DNA of 49,934 bases from Neurospora tetrasperma FGSC 2508 (Eukaryota > Ascomycota > Sordariomycetes > Sordariales > Sordariaceae): positions 786,829 to 836,762 of the forward strand of contig NW_009799102.1 in assembly GCF_000213175.1 (NCBI RefSeq). The letters run 5' to 3'. Every line of letters begins with the position of its first letter. The first letter of the stretch is position 1. Position numbers and translations under genes: made by a program. The notes below the pieces were generated by a model. It ran no database searches. It was not told the DNA's origin and saw nothing but the letters and a program-made list of their open reading frames with translations. Shown in pieces: positions 22,515 through 34,350 of the stretch.

Positions 22515-23330
22515 TTAGGGGTCATGCCAGGGATAATGTGCGTCATACCCTCCATATCCCTCCTTGGGATGGCACGTGTTCGCACTACAATCGTTATATG
22601 CGGTGATTTTGGGACCCATCCAGACCCAAAAGAAATAGCACCGATTCATTACCGCCCCTCCCAGTTTCTCATCCGCCCTGTGGCAATTGCAAGCATCAAT
22701 GGCTACGTGAAAGTACTTGATGCACTCGTCCTTGTCGTGCACATACTCACACCCGTCCTCGACGTACAGGCCCCATTCGATCCACCACACCTGCTGTTGT
22801 TCTTTGTTCACAAAGCTCACCGGTACCGTTTGAATGCGGAGTTTTACCTTGAGCGGGCCCTTGAGCACCTTGCCGTGGAGCGGGCTCCCGGATCCGCAGA
22901 ACCGCTTCATCTGCTCCATGGCGTCTGCACGGCTAAACCATGGCATAGTTTTACGAAGATCGTCAAACCCCCAGTCGGGATAGCAATACAAGAAGTTGTC
23001 AGCGGGGTTGCCCTGGTGGTGGCCGGGTTCCGAATAGGCAGTCGACTCGATGTGGTCGAAATGGGCAAGGTCTCGAATGTCGCTGTCATAACCCAGGTGT
23101 AGCGTACTCCAGCCCGCGGCCCTGAGCTCGGCGGCAAAGTCCGTCAGGTTGACCGCTTGGAGGACAGTCGCGTCGGCAGGCATGTTTGTGGGAGCTTTGC
23201 GGGCTTCGTAGCCGCCTTCGAACGTGACACTCTTGCAAGTATCATCAGCTTGGGCAGCGATGGGGAAGAGGGCCACCAGCGACGCCAGGAGGACGGTCGC
23301 GAGGGTGACCGTGGTCTTGAACGACATCAT
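22515..23330 (-). CDS. Small secreted cysteine-rich protein, 271 aa
   Basis: Single-exon gene. It starts MMSFKTTVTLATVLLASLVALFPIAAQA, a clear signal peptide with likely cleavage after AQA (about residue 28); the second Met may be the real start. The mature part has 10 cysteines, including CNC and a C-x(5)-C pair near the end, and is rich in Trp, Tyr and His (WSTLHLGYDSD, WGFDDLRKTMPWFS, VWWIEWGLYVEDGC). No known enzyme motif was recognised. Even cysteine number and size suit a secreted disulfide-bonded protein, such as an effector-like or wall-associated protein; this is inference. It lies alone, downstream of a promoter with a 42-bp tandem duplication. Confidence 0.8.
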   Translation of the reverse strand: MMSFKTTVTLATVLLASLVALFPIAAQADDTCKSVTFEGGYEARKAPTNMPADATVLQAVNLTDFAAELRAAGWSTLHLGYDSDIRDLAHFDHIESTAYSEPGHHQGNPADNFLYCYPDWGFDDLRKTMPWFSRADAMEQMKRFCGSGSPLHGKVLKGPLKVKLRIQTVPVSFVNKEQQQVWWIEWGLYVEDGCEYVHDKDECIKYFHVAIDACNCHRADEKLGGAVMNRCYFFWVWMGPKITAYNDCSANTCHPKEGYGGYDAHYPWHDP

Positions 23331-24572
23331 CGTATTGTATCCGTAGTGATACCGTTGTGGGCGGTTGCTGAGATGATGTTCTGCGTTTCGAAAAGGTTAG
23401 AATTGGAGGTACACTCTGCGAGATGGGTGACGGTATCATCAAACTATTTCGCGGGTTTATGCTTTCTAGACGTACCCCTATTTCTCACAGTCCTCTGGGG
23501 CGTTTTCACCTGAATCCAGGCCACACCCTTCAAGAAGAGTATTCTGTAAGAATTCGGGCCTATAAAATTCTCTCTTGAGCCTCTATTTTCTTTTTGGAAT
23601 ACTCATATGCAGTGTTGGAAGGTTAGTTGCATAGGAAGGCGCAGCGAATGCGATAGGGAAGCGGCTTGCTGATACCAAGATCGGAATAAGTATAGGAAGA
23701 AAAAAGGTCTTTAGTACGTGGGACGAGTACTAGGGGCTGTGGGATATGCGGTTTTGTACATGGGACGAGTGCTGATGACTTTGGGATAAAAGGTTTTGTA
23801 CAGTAATGTTGTCGTAGTGGTTGATAATCATGAAAGATCCCAAGGATAAGTGTCGGCAATCGTAGTGTATGTGTAGACTATCCCATACAGAATTCTGGTC
23901 GACGGGAAAGAGGACAAGGACGAGAATGAGGTCAAGGAAGGTGTATGACAAGTGAAACTAGACTGATTTGCTAAGAGAGACGTACCGTTATGAACAGACA
24001 CGTACCAGCAACGGGACCTTGAGAATCCAAGAGAAGAGCGAAGGCACCGGTTGATGAAGCGTTGAAGAAGAAAATGACGAAACGTGTGGAGCCAGTAGAC
24101 TTGAAGTGAACGGCAAAGTGAATGCTTAATGAATAGCTGGTTGTAAGAAAGGAAGGAGCTGACTGGATGATGAGAATGGCAGACGGCTGATCTGGTGGAA
24201 AGAAGAGGAAGATAGGCACCAAGGGGAAACGGGTCAAATCTGACCTTAAATACCTCTAGGCATTACCCCAAGTAACAGGTTGCAGACGAGATGCACTTGC
24301 CTCATGTACAAAGAAGCAAGGAAAGACAGCACGTAGAAGGTCCGGATGGAAAAGACCGGCGTTCTGACCAGGAATCCAGATGGAAGGTGCCAAGCAGGAC
24401 GATACACAGCACTATCTGCAAGCTGTTCTCGCTGGAATTCCATGGCACCCGCATACATAAGCACCGTATGCCCGTGGCTTTCCCAACCCGGAATATGCGG
24501 ACAACGTGCCGGCACAGACAGCACAACCTGTTCAGTTCAATTGAATTCCTGTCATGAGCTGAATCCGTCTGC
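23331..24572. other. Intergenic between secreted-protein gene and Lys-rich protein gene
   Basis: Upstream region of the secreted-protein gene and 3' flank of the next minus-strand gene. Contains the 42-bp tandem repeat at 23719-23802. No gene supported. Confidence 0.55.
23719..23802. repeat. 42-bp imperfect tandem duplication
   Basis: Two copies, 23719-23760 and 23761-23802, share TGGGACGAGT at the start and GGTTTTGTACA at the end; the middle differs at several positions. It lies about 390-470 bp upstream of the secreted-protein start. Confidence 0.75.
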
Positions 24573-24877
24573 CTATTCTGACTCTTCCCCATCATCATGA
24601 CCGCCATCCTCTTCTGTCTCTTTCCCATTAACTGGCGCTCCCTCTCCGCCCTCGGCCTGCGCAGCCTTTCTCCTCTTCTTCTTGTTCTTCTTCTTTTTCC
24701 TGTTTTCATTTTCCTTCTTTTTCTTGGCCTGTTGAGACTGCCCAGAAGTTGTGCCAGGTTCGCTATCTGCTGGCTTGGGCGTATCTGTTGGCGGAGTTGT
24801 GGTGGTGGCTGTCGTCGGACTTGGTTGCTGCTTTGCGCTTGCGTCTGGTTTACGCTGGCCATCTGTTGCTTCGTTCG

Positions 24878-24915
<38 letters not shown>

Positions 24916-25721
24916 GGATTTTTCTCTGCCTTGTCCGGCTGACCCTGTCCTTCATTCACCACCTTGTTATCACCCGCCACTGCCTTGCTCCCCTGTCCAA
25001 GCATTGCCCCTGATACAGGCAAAGGCACCGCTCCCCTCCCCTTCGCATCACCACCACCAGGCTTCCCTGCCCTCCCCGCTCCTCTTCCCCCCTTCGAACC
25101 CCCATCCAAATCCGCAGAGACCACACCCCTCCTCTTCCCCCTGACAGCCCCCGCCCTGCCCACCTCCTCCTCACTCTCACTCTCCTCCTCCATCTTTTTT
25201 CTCTTCTGTCCCTGCTGCTGCTGCTGTCCGCCGGGCTGCTGCCACTTCAACCCCATCTTCCTCCCCAACTCTCTCTCTTCTTTGCTCCCCTGCATTCCTC
25301 CTTGGCTTCCACCGTTGTTGTTGTTGTTGTCAGACTTGGACGGCGGCACCCAACCCAATCCAGCATTAGGAGGTTGGTTAAGTATCGACCTGATTTCTTC
25401 TTCGTGGTCTGGGATTTTGCGTTCTTCTTCTTCTTCTCCTTCTCCCTCCTGCTCTGCAGGTGTCGTCGTTGATGCTGATTTTTGCTGCTGCAGAAGGGTT
25501 GAGAATCCCCCGGACTTGGTGGTCGGCTTGCTTGATGTTGTTGAACTGCTGGTGGTGGTGGAAGACACCGAAGGGCGATGCTTGGAGAGAGAGGCCAATA
25601 AGCCGCGGTGCTTGGACATGGAGAGGGAGATGGAGTTGAGGACTTGGTTGAGGTCGGGGGCAACGGGGGGTTTGCCTCCGTTGCCGCTGGGGCCGGACCC
25701 GTTGGCTGAGGGTTTGGACAT
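24573..25721 (-). CDS. Low-complexity, lysine-rich nuclear-type protein, 382 aa
   Basis: Single exon. The start MSKPSANGSGPSG at 25721 is preferred over an in-frame upstream codon because a CA-repeat leader (25726-25742) precedes it. The conserved-looking N-terminal part is PDLNQVLNSISLSMSKHRGLLASLSKHRPS (residues 20-50) and EEEIRSILNQPPNAGLGWVPPSKS (about 110-132), then GRKMGLKW. The rest is low complexity: Gln runs, an 11-residue Ala run from GCA repeats (24886-24912), and a strongly basic C-terminus (KKKKENENRKKKKNKKKRRK) typical of nuclear or nucleolar proteins, ending acidic. It may belong to the fungal DUF3245 family (from memory, not verified). No catalytic motif. Role unknown. Confidence 0.7.
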
Positions 25722-27379
25722 TTTGGTGTGTGTGTGTGTGTGTGGTGAATGAAGCGCAATTTCTCTGCTAGAGGTTGACTGAGTGGTGATTGCGGTTGAG
25801 ATTCGCAATTGCAGCGCCTTCAGTTGGATGAGAAAGTTGGATGAGAATAATCGGAACTGAAATCCGCTTCACCAATTTGAGTAAGTGAAAGCGTGATTCC
25901 CGCCTGCGCTACGTACGACCCGATCCCGGATAGCGTGAGATTCCAGAATGAAAAGTGCAGACTCGAATGCTACTACCCCGTGACCGCGTTGTGGCAACTG
26001 GAAAAAGTTCAAAAACTCGAAAGAACGTCGTCGAACCACTCGATTCCAGAAAGAACGTCGAAGTTGGAAAGGTCCTTATCGGAAATTTCGCTGCTTTACC
26101 GAGCAGCGTTATTTCATTGGTTTTTCTCGCCAGATTAGAGAGACCCACTTATTGCCGCCCGCTAAGCGGAGCCCGGGCCCGGGCCCGGAAGCTCACGAGC
26201 CGCACGGGCGGCCAAACGGAGGAATTTCCCCTCGGGAGGCCGGTGACTGTTGCCGTCCATGTCTTTTCTTTGTTACGTCATCGCCCTTTGTATAGTGCCG
26301 ATATCGGTGTCATGTTCAAGATTCGGCAGATTGCTGCGCCGGGATGCACACAGAAGCCGCTGTCCGCGGTGCTCTGAGGTGGAGTGTTGGTTCGGTCTCA
26401 AGGTGCCCGGGATTAAGTTGATCGATGGATGTCAAGGACAGAGTAGGCACAAGACTGATGGTTGTGTTCCTGGAAACTGTAGTGGCAGTGTTTCCGTCTG
26501 AGAGCGACACACAGCCCAGATATACCTGGGAAGTACTGGTAGTTCACATCCTTGGATAATCATTTGCGTCATTCTGTAACACTCGCCCTAGTTGGGTACT
26601 TTATTCTTAATTCGATTATTTGTAGCACTATACTACTGGTAAATTACTACACCCGCTCGTTTGGAGAGCCTCGCTGTCAAGGTCGGTGAGTGAACAACAG
26701 GTAGCTTCTACCAATCTCACTCTCACTGACTGCTCCAGTTTTTTCGGGAAATACCATATCTCGACAAATTCCCGACCCGCCGTCAGCCGTACCGCCTCAA
26801 TCCATTTTACCATGCTTCCCCATCCTTCCCCATGAGTAATGCAAAGCGAACAACAAGAAAAGATTGAATATAGATGTTAAGGGAAAAAAGAAAGAGTTTG
26901 GAGGAGACAGCCATGAATTTCAGAGTTGCCACGCAAGTATTAGGTCAGTTTAGTAGTGTAGGTATCCAATAACTATCCAACGGCATCTCCTGGATCCACC
27001 GCAAGTAAAAGGAACAGATAATCTAGCAAAAGAAACAAGGAAAAAGGAAAATGATGGCGGTACGATCAGTCCGAATGTGTTTTGGTATAGTGGAAAGTAC
27101 TTTGATTAATGACAAGGAGGAGGAGGAGGGTAACGGTGGTTGGTTATGGTGGTTTATTAGACGCTGTGTTCGACGTCTCTGATGCTTTTTATTTCCTTGA
27201 AATATTTCCAATCTCAAGATGCTGACAAAAGCTTGTACCCTGAAATCTCGCGGTTAAATCCTCTGCATTTGGTTCGGATGGTGTTGCACATGCAGTCGAT
27301 GTTTGAGAAGGTCGTTTCAACATGATTATAAAAAGGATAATATGCACAACATGACGTCTCAAGATGCGTTTTGGCAACC
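25722..27379. other. Intergenic upstream of the Lys-rich protein gene and downstream of the HSF gene
   Basis: Contains two heat-shock-element-like sites (25939-25952 and 26042-26055), a palindromic GCCCGGGCCCGGGCCCGG at 26171-26188 and no supportable gene. The part near 27000-27379 is probably the 3' UTR of the HSF-family gene. Confidence 0.55.
25939..26055. promoter_or_regulatory. Paired HSE-like motifs GATTCCAGAA(T/A)GAA
   Basis: The 14-mer GATTCCAGAATGAA (25939-25952) recurs as GATTCCAGAAAGAA (26042-26055). Each holds TTCnnGAA, the inverted pair of the heat-shock element, plus another GAA. They are 218-335 bp upstream of the start of the Lys-rich protein gene. Binding by an HSF is inference. 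Confidence 0.35.
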
Positions 27380-29388
27380 TCAGATTAGACGTTTTCGTTT
27401 GCGGTCTTCATCGCCTCGGGGATCCTCGTCCTCGTCGTCTCTTTCCGCAGTATCGGTTGGGTTCAGGATATGGGCCATGCTTCCTCTCCTCGTGGGCGGT
27501 GCCGAGTGATCCCTCACCGAAAGATTCTTGTTATCACGGCCAGCCGAGTTCCAAGACCAATTCCCAAAAGTGTCCCCTCCACCGTTAGTAGAGAAGGTCG
27601 GAGGCGGCGGCGGCGACGCTGGCCTGGAACGAGGATGCGAAGCAGACTGCAGAGAGTAGTGTGAAAACGAATCGCGAATACGTTGGTCTTCGGACAACCC
27701 AGGACGATTTGGCGACGAAGGCCATTGCGAGGATGGTGGGCCAGAGAAGGTTGGAGGAGGGTTAGGAGGAGGAGGGTTGGCTTGCCAGCCGGCAGCACGG
27801 ATGTCAGCAGAGGTATGTCTCCTAGCCAAGCCCGGGTGCAGGTCAACGCTCGACAGCGGATGCGGAGGTGGAGGCGGCGGGTGCGGGCGGAGGGAAGATG
27901 GCGATGTCCCTGTCGAGTTGCCGCTAGTGGAGCCAAACGGCCTACGACCCGGAGTACTTATCGACAGGTTTGAAGGGACGGCAGGACGATAATTGTTGTA
28001 AGTTGGAAGCCGAGGTGGTTGACCGGGAACCGTCAAAGTAGAGCCAGATCTTCGCGGGTCGTCTTGGGGCATCTGCCGCGGTGATACGGGGGCATTCTCC
28101 ACATTGGAAAAGTAAGGACGCGTACTAGCGAAGACCGACCCGTGAGGCTCATCCAGCGAGCGGAACTCCTCCATCTGGCGCTGAACCTGCCCTTGCAAAG
28201 ACGATACTGGAAAGCATATTAGAAACCCGGTCACCCGCATTCTTCCAAGTAAAGGACTTACCGTCGTGGTGTATCGGGTTGTCAGGAGAAGGAGCAAGAG
28301 CAAGAACGGCCCGGGAAAGGTCATGGTTGAACTGAAGCAAACGCGATACCGTGTCCATAATGGCCTGATGCTTGATATGCATAAACTGGGCGTTCTCTTC
28401 ATGCCGCTGAAGTCGAGTGCTGAGATCATATAGAGTATGCTCGATATTGTTCAGCCGAGGATCTCCTCCTTGAACTTCCTGCATGGGAGGCATAGGCTCG
28501 GCCGGGGTACCTGGTTGTGATGGCGGAGCCTTCTGATTGTTGCTGTACTCTCTATGTACCAGAGAATGCCGAGAAGCTCGACGCTTAATCTCCCGCAAGC
28601 TGACCAGGTCTCCGCGTTTAAAGTTGCCGTTGCCATGCTTGAACTCCCAAATGGTGGCGTCTGGAGCTCCATGGTGGAAGACATCGCTCACTTTTTGACC
28701 ATGTTAGTGACTGTTGGTAACCAGCTACATCGGGAAACTCCTTACCTTTGTGAAATCCGTACATGTTGAGCTGGCGAACGAAGGAGGAAATGTTGGTATG
28801 TTTAAAGTATTGACTGCTGGCTGTTAGCGATCTGGTTCAGTCCAGAGCTGGTCGTGATTTTCCAACTTACGCCAAGACCTTGGAGAACTCTTGCGACGGC
28901 TGCATGACGAAGCTCTCAGAGGTGGGTGACCACGATATCAGATGCTGTATCGACTTATCCTCCAACATGTTATATAGCTTATGGATGAAGGCCGTCTGAA
29001 CAATCTTGGGCTGGTGAACCGCGGGGGCAGCGGCAGCCGGTGCTGGCATGATGATGTTATCGGGAGACAACTGATCGTTTGCGGATGACAGTTGCGGTCG
29101 GCCATTGGGGGCTGCCTGGGCGTTTAATGTATCCTCGACCGGGCTCTTGGGCGGCGGTAGGGAATCCGAATTACTTGGAGCTGCCATGGTAGCGTTGTTG
29201 TTGTTAATGCTATTGCTGTTACTGTTGCTGCTGCTGTTGCTGTTGCTGGAGGTGATATCCATTGGGTCGCCCGGGGGAGCCGACATTTGGATGGTTGGTG
29301 TGATGATCGATAGGTTTCTTCCACCCATTGAGTTCTCTGGCTTGTCGGCCAGGTGGTTTCTCGGTGCGCTTTCAGTTGCGGTAGCCAT
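27380..29388 (-). CDS. hsf2: HSF-family transcription factor (Sfl1/HSF2 type), 613 aa
   Basis: Four exons: 28871-29388, 28746-28813, 28262-28690, 27380-28206, with introns of 57, 55 and 55 nt, all GT-AG and in frame. The HSF DNA-binding domain lies at about residues 127-235: [84 protein letters not shown] is the recognition-helix region and is of the Sfl1 kind rather than classical Hsf1. A heptad-like coiled coil follows (HTLYDLSTRLQRHEENAQF...LLQFNHDLSRAV). The N-terminus is Asn/Ser-rich; the C-terminus is Pro/Ser-rich with a basic end (RKRKRLI). Sfl1-type factors control adhesion, development and stress genes. Placing it as the Neurospora HSF2 ortholog rests on memory of its neighbourhood with ypt1. 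Start at the first ATG of the exon. Confidence 0.88.
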
Positions 29389-30196
29389 CTGCACTGTACG
29401 TGGGCGACAGCCGTGTCAGCAAAGCGCAACGAAGTAACATGAGAAGAGTTTGAGATAGGAAGGATATGTTCCATCCAGTCCAGCACTCCGGACCGGACCT
29501 CGGATGACACATGCTGGGTGTGCTCCGTGTAGTGAAAGGGAAGCCGGCGATAGACCGGATGATAGGCCGGCCGATAGACGGCAGACCCCGGGCCACTTTG
29601 CCCATATAGAATCCGTTCTACCTCGATTGCACATTGTTTGCGCAGCGAGCATCCCAGAAGACATGGAGGGGAGGGGGATATTAGCCTACCTCATCGCGTG
29701 GCGCAAAAGAAGCTGATGGTTCGTTGCGCGTCAATTCAGTCAAGAAAGTCCCCCACCGTGTCGAGGCTAGCTTTTTTGTCTATGCTTTGTTCGCGACGGC
29801 GACTCGTCAAGAGGTTTGAGGCTTGCCCGTGTCTGTCTCCTGCTCTTTCCCGTAGCGTGTGGCCAGGACCCGCTTAAAGTGCTATTTCAAGATGGCAGTT
29901 GTTGGATCCTGTGCGAGCGACCAAGACAATGGGCGTGGTAACAGGTAGCCGGTAGCCTTGATGCAAGTCGTGGACCCAAGCTGTCCCAGACAATGGATTC
30001 TCGTTCTGCAGCCGGGGGCGGTGGGCGGTGGGCGGCCGGGAGGTCGATCGAGAAGCGTCGGTGGCAGACAACCAGAATGTCCGTCTGTCTTGCTTGTGGT
30101 GGGAATGAGCAAGCAACAGGGAGGGAGGGAGAAGGACGAGTTGGGCGAACGGAGATGGCGTGGGGAGGAGGAGGGAGGGGGGGGGGGGGGGAAGGG
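29389..30196. other. Upstream region of the HSF gene, up to the gap
   Basis: Promoter and 5' leader of the HSF gene. It ends in a G-rich block (GGGAGGGG then about 14 G) immediately before the N gap. No separate gene seen. Confidence 0.6.
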
Positions 30197-31105
30197 NNNN
30201 NNNNNNNNNNNNNNNNNNNNNNNNNNNNNNNNNNNNNNNNNNNNNNNNNNNNNNNNNNNNNNNNNNNNNNNNNNNNNNNNNNNNNNNNNNNNNNNNNNNN
30301 NNNNNNNNNNNNNNNNNNNNNNNNNNNNNNNNNNNNNNNNNNNNNNNNNNNNNNNNNNNNNNNNNNNNNNNNNNNNNNNNNNNNNNNNNNNNNNNNNNNN
30401 NNNNNNNNNNNNNNNNNNNNNNNNNNNNNNNNNNNNNNNNNNNNNNNNNNNNNNNNNNNNNNNNNNNNNNNNNNNNNNNNNNNNNNNNNNNNNNNNNNNN
30501 NNNNNNNNNNNNNNNNNNNNNNNNNNNNNNNNNNNNNNNNNNNNNNNNNNNNNNNNNNNNNNNNNNNNNNNNNNNNNNNNNNNNNNNNNNNNNNNNNNNN
30601 NNNNNNNNNNNNNNNNNNNNNNNNNNNNNNNNNNNNNNNNNNNNNNNNNNNNNNNNNNNNNNNNNNNNNNNNNNNNNNNNNNNNNNNNNNNNNNNNNNNN
30701 NNNNNNNNNNNNNNNNNNNNNNNNNNNNNNNNNNNNNNNNNNNNNNNNNNNNNNNNNNNNNNNNNNNNNNNNNNNNNNNNNNNNNNNNNNNNNNNNNNNN
30801 NNNNNNNNNNNNNNNNNNNNNNNNNNNNNNNNNNNNNNNNNNNNNNNNNNNNNNNNNNNNNNNNNNNNNNNNNNNNNNNNNNNNNNNNNNNNNNNNNNNN
30901 NNNNNNNNNNNNNNNNNNNNNNNNNNNNNNNNNNNNNNNNNNNNNNNNNNNNNNNNNNNNNNNNNNNNNNNNNNNNNNNNNNNNNNNNNNNNNNNNNNNN
31001 NNNNNNNNNNNNNNNNNNNNNNNNNNNNNNNNNNNNNNNNNNNNNNNNNNNNNNNNNNNNNNNNNNNNNNNNNNNNNNNNNNNNNNNNNNNNNNNNNNNN
31101 NNNNN
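30197..31105. other. Assembly gap (909 N)
   Basis: Unresolved bases. The left edge is a poly-G/GGGA tract, a common cause of sequencing failure. Nothing can be said about content. Confidence 1.
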
Positions 31106-34100
31106 GGTAACGGGAGATGGTCGGCTCGGATTAGAAACCTGGTGGAAGAAAGTGGACTTCTAGTCCTTGCTGGTTTGATGGGTCGGCAGCACGGTCGGGG
31201 GCTAGTGAGTTGTCGGGAGAGTGGAGCGAAAAGACATTTGTTTTTTTTTTTTTCTTCCTCGAGCGCTCGCTCCTCTGCTGCCGGTCGGTGGCGCGACAAG
31301 GACGGAGAACGGAGTCGACTCGGGGGCTAAAAGGAACCGGTGGTCGACCTCGAAACGGGGGCGGGAACAATTGTGTCGAATCTACGAATCGATGTCCAGG
31401 AAGTGGGCAAGCTGGTGGAGGACCATAGAGAGCCGTGGGAGGGCCAAAGCAGCCGATTGATTGGTTCAACAGCGGAAGCTTGGTCGGTGGTCAATCTGGG
31501 GGAACGACTTCCTAGGCCAAGCACCACAAGGGAGACCCGGGCCTGACCACGACGGCTCCTTGTCGACGGAACTCCTCTGGACTAACTCCGCCAAGTCATC
31601 AAACCCCCTTGTGGATAGGTATGTATGTACCTAGCTAGGCTAGGTATGGAGAGGCTACCAGGCTATCTCGGGCAAGAGACCACAAAGTCGTAGGAACGTG
31701 TACAAGCAGATGTACCCACGAAGGATTGTTGACTTGGTCGACCAACCTAAAAGAGTCTTGGACAACGATGACGTTGAGAAGGCCAATGGACATGAAGGTT
31801 ATATGGGGAGAGGGTTCGCATGTAATCCAGGGGCTGCTGTTCCTCCGGGATTCGATGGATGCTGAACGGAGGCAATAGACTCCAAATGGAAGCACTGGCC
31901 GCTGTTGCATGGAAAATCAAACAAGCATCCACCAAGCCTATCTGCGCCCTTACAGGCACGTTTGCATAAGTACTTCAGTTTGAGGCTGCATTCAACATGT
32001 GCATAAGATGGAATGTGCAGCAGAAGAACCCAAGACGCCTTCTTCTTTGAGTGGAAATCGTCTTTGTGCAGCGCCCTTGCCAGTTCGAGTCCTTACAGCC
32101 TGGAACAGCTGTCGAGTGAGTGACGGAAAGAATGAATAGCTTCGAAGTGCTTCACTAATAATTGAGACACACTTCTGTGTGCCATGCAGTTAGGACAGTA
32201 CCTCGCCTGTACTTTCCACAAGAGCACAGCACAGATCAATGCGCCGCCCAACGCTCAGGTACTATACCTAACTGAACTTCACAGTTGCCGTCTCCCCCCT
32301 GCAGCGTGTCTCTGAAGCTCCGCAGACGATGTTGACTCTGAACAGGTACCTGGCTCAGGAAGTCTTCCTTTTACAACAACAATTTCCAGACATGGTCACG
32401 CCGCTGGCAAGTATGCAGCTACTAGAATAAGCAGCTATCCTACCCGCAGTCCTATAAGTCCAATTCCCTCCATACACTCGGTATCAGGAACATGCAAATT
32501 GGCAATAGAACCCCCCCTCTGAGCCCCCCCCTCTGAAGCCCTGATTCCGAGGTGAAGACGGGAGGGAAAAGGCAAGAGGCAAGGTCAATCAGTCAGGAAC
32601 TCGGAGCACGGCTCGCATGCATAGAGAAATGGAAATGGAAGAGGCGTTGAAACACGGCCAATCGCAGCCTAAACCCATAAACGAGAGAGACAACGAAGAC
32701 CACACGGCCGAGGGGGAGATTCCAGATCAAACGGCCCTGATGAACATGTTGATCAGCACTCGAGGAAATCGTGGGCCAGATTCGAGGTACAATGTGTACA
32801 TAAATGGCACAAACAAAACCCATCCTTCTAGAGGTAAGCCATCCCTTCCACGCACGCAAAAAGGATCGAAAAAAGAAGCTCAAAACATCTGGAACCTCTC
32901 TTCAATCACGTTCCAGTAACATTTGTTTTGGTTCAGGTTGGAAAAGGAATGAATGTCCCTGGGGAGGAAGAATGGAACCACGACCAAAAAGAATGCTGAA
33001 TGATGCGCGCAGGACACTGCATTGAGTATCACCATAGCTTCCATAACCAGTTCAGTTGCAGCACTTGTTCCAGAGTTCTTGTTCCTGTCGTATGTAACCG
33101 CGATTCTCACAAACCTATCGGCGCGATGGAGGAGGGAACCCAAACGGCCCTGCGTGCCCTCCCACGCTCCCTCTTCATGCACCTCATTTGCGTAGGGCAG
33201 CGGATCGGATAGGGACACGCGCTTGGCCAGTCTTGGCTCGTGGCAGCCATTTCCGATGGATGATTATCATGACCACCGTGAATGACCCTGACCTCCATTT
33301 GGAAACATCCCGACACCCATTTGGTTACCATCATCCGGACAGAGTTGCTGTTCTCTTTCTTTTCACCGGAGAAACCCCGTCCGCGCAAGATTCGAGACTT
33401 CACAAAGTTACACCAGAATGGTCTTGAGGGCATCTCCTGACAGTTCATTTCAGCGCCCCGTGGAGTACGGAGAGAGAGATGTGGTGAATCACCACCGTAC
33501 CGCGAGGCATTGAATAGTAGGTGTGCTCGGAAATTTTCTGAACATTTCGCCAGAGGGGGGCAGATGGAGATAGGAAAACGGCAGGTTGAACCGGTTTCCG
33601 CGGCGGCTGCATGGAGTCGGAATCATGCTAACGATCCCAAACAACATTATGGGGTCCATCCATAGGCAAGCAAACTTCCGCTGACTCAGTTTCAGGTGGC
33701 ATATACTGTGTACTATTATATGCGATCTTCATAGGGGAGGTCGTGGGGGTCGTCATGCTTTTTGGGCTTTTTTTTTCCACTGAGAGAGGCAGAGAGAATG
33801 ATGATGATGATGAAATGGAAAAGGCTTTAGTTCAGCTTCGGTGGTTGGACAAGTCGAACATAGCACCAGAAATGGAAGAGGCCGATATTGGATTCCGATC
33901 CTCTTATGTCGCCGATGTCGATCCACCCCTCGTTTTGGTCACTTGTTCCTCTTCCCGTCGCCCGCAAGAGGAAGGCACGCATTGCACTAACAATTAAATA
34001 CCACACCCTACTGTAAGCGACCTGAAACTGCTGGCTTTCAGTTTCCCAACCCGTCCATCTTCAGATTCGATCTTCTCATCTTGTCTTCATTCTTCACTTC

Positions 34101-34350
34101 AGCTTGCACCGACCCCTCCCACACCCTGAACCACGTACTTCATCATCGCCAAGCGGATAGAAATTGGCTCCCGTTTCGGACGACAGGATGCCCGCTGGGA
34201 GCTCCCCAGAGCTAGTGTACATACTTACCCCCCCTCCTTGACAGCACTAATCAGCCCTGCCAATCTCTGAAACCCCAGTCCAAATCCGGATTTGAATTAA
34301 TAGCAGGGGCTGCTATAAGTCGATCAATCAGGGTCATTTATTACATACTA
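31106..34350. other. Gene-poor region
   Basis: About 3.2 kb right of the gap. Open frames such as 32617-32919 (plus) and 33107-33448 (minus) are short, have no recognisable domain and no splice-consistent extension that I could find. Local oddities: a near-duplicated CCCCCCCTCTGA pair at 32510-32536. I see no gene that I can defend. Confidence 0.5.

Noticed and set aside
24302-24955. 217-codon Arg-rich minus frame overlapping the Lys-rich protein gene
   Set aside because: It is an alternative frame of the same low-complexity DNA.
29887-31330. Long open frames across the N gap
   Set aside because: They are open only because N bases cannot form stops.
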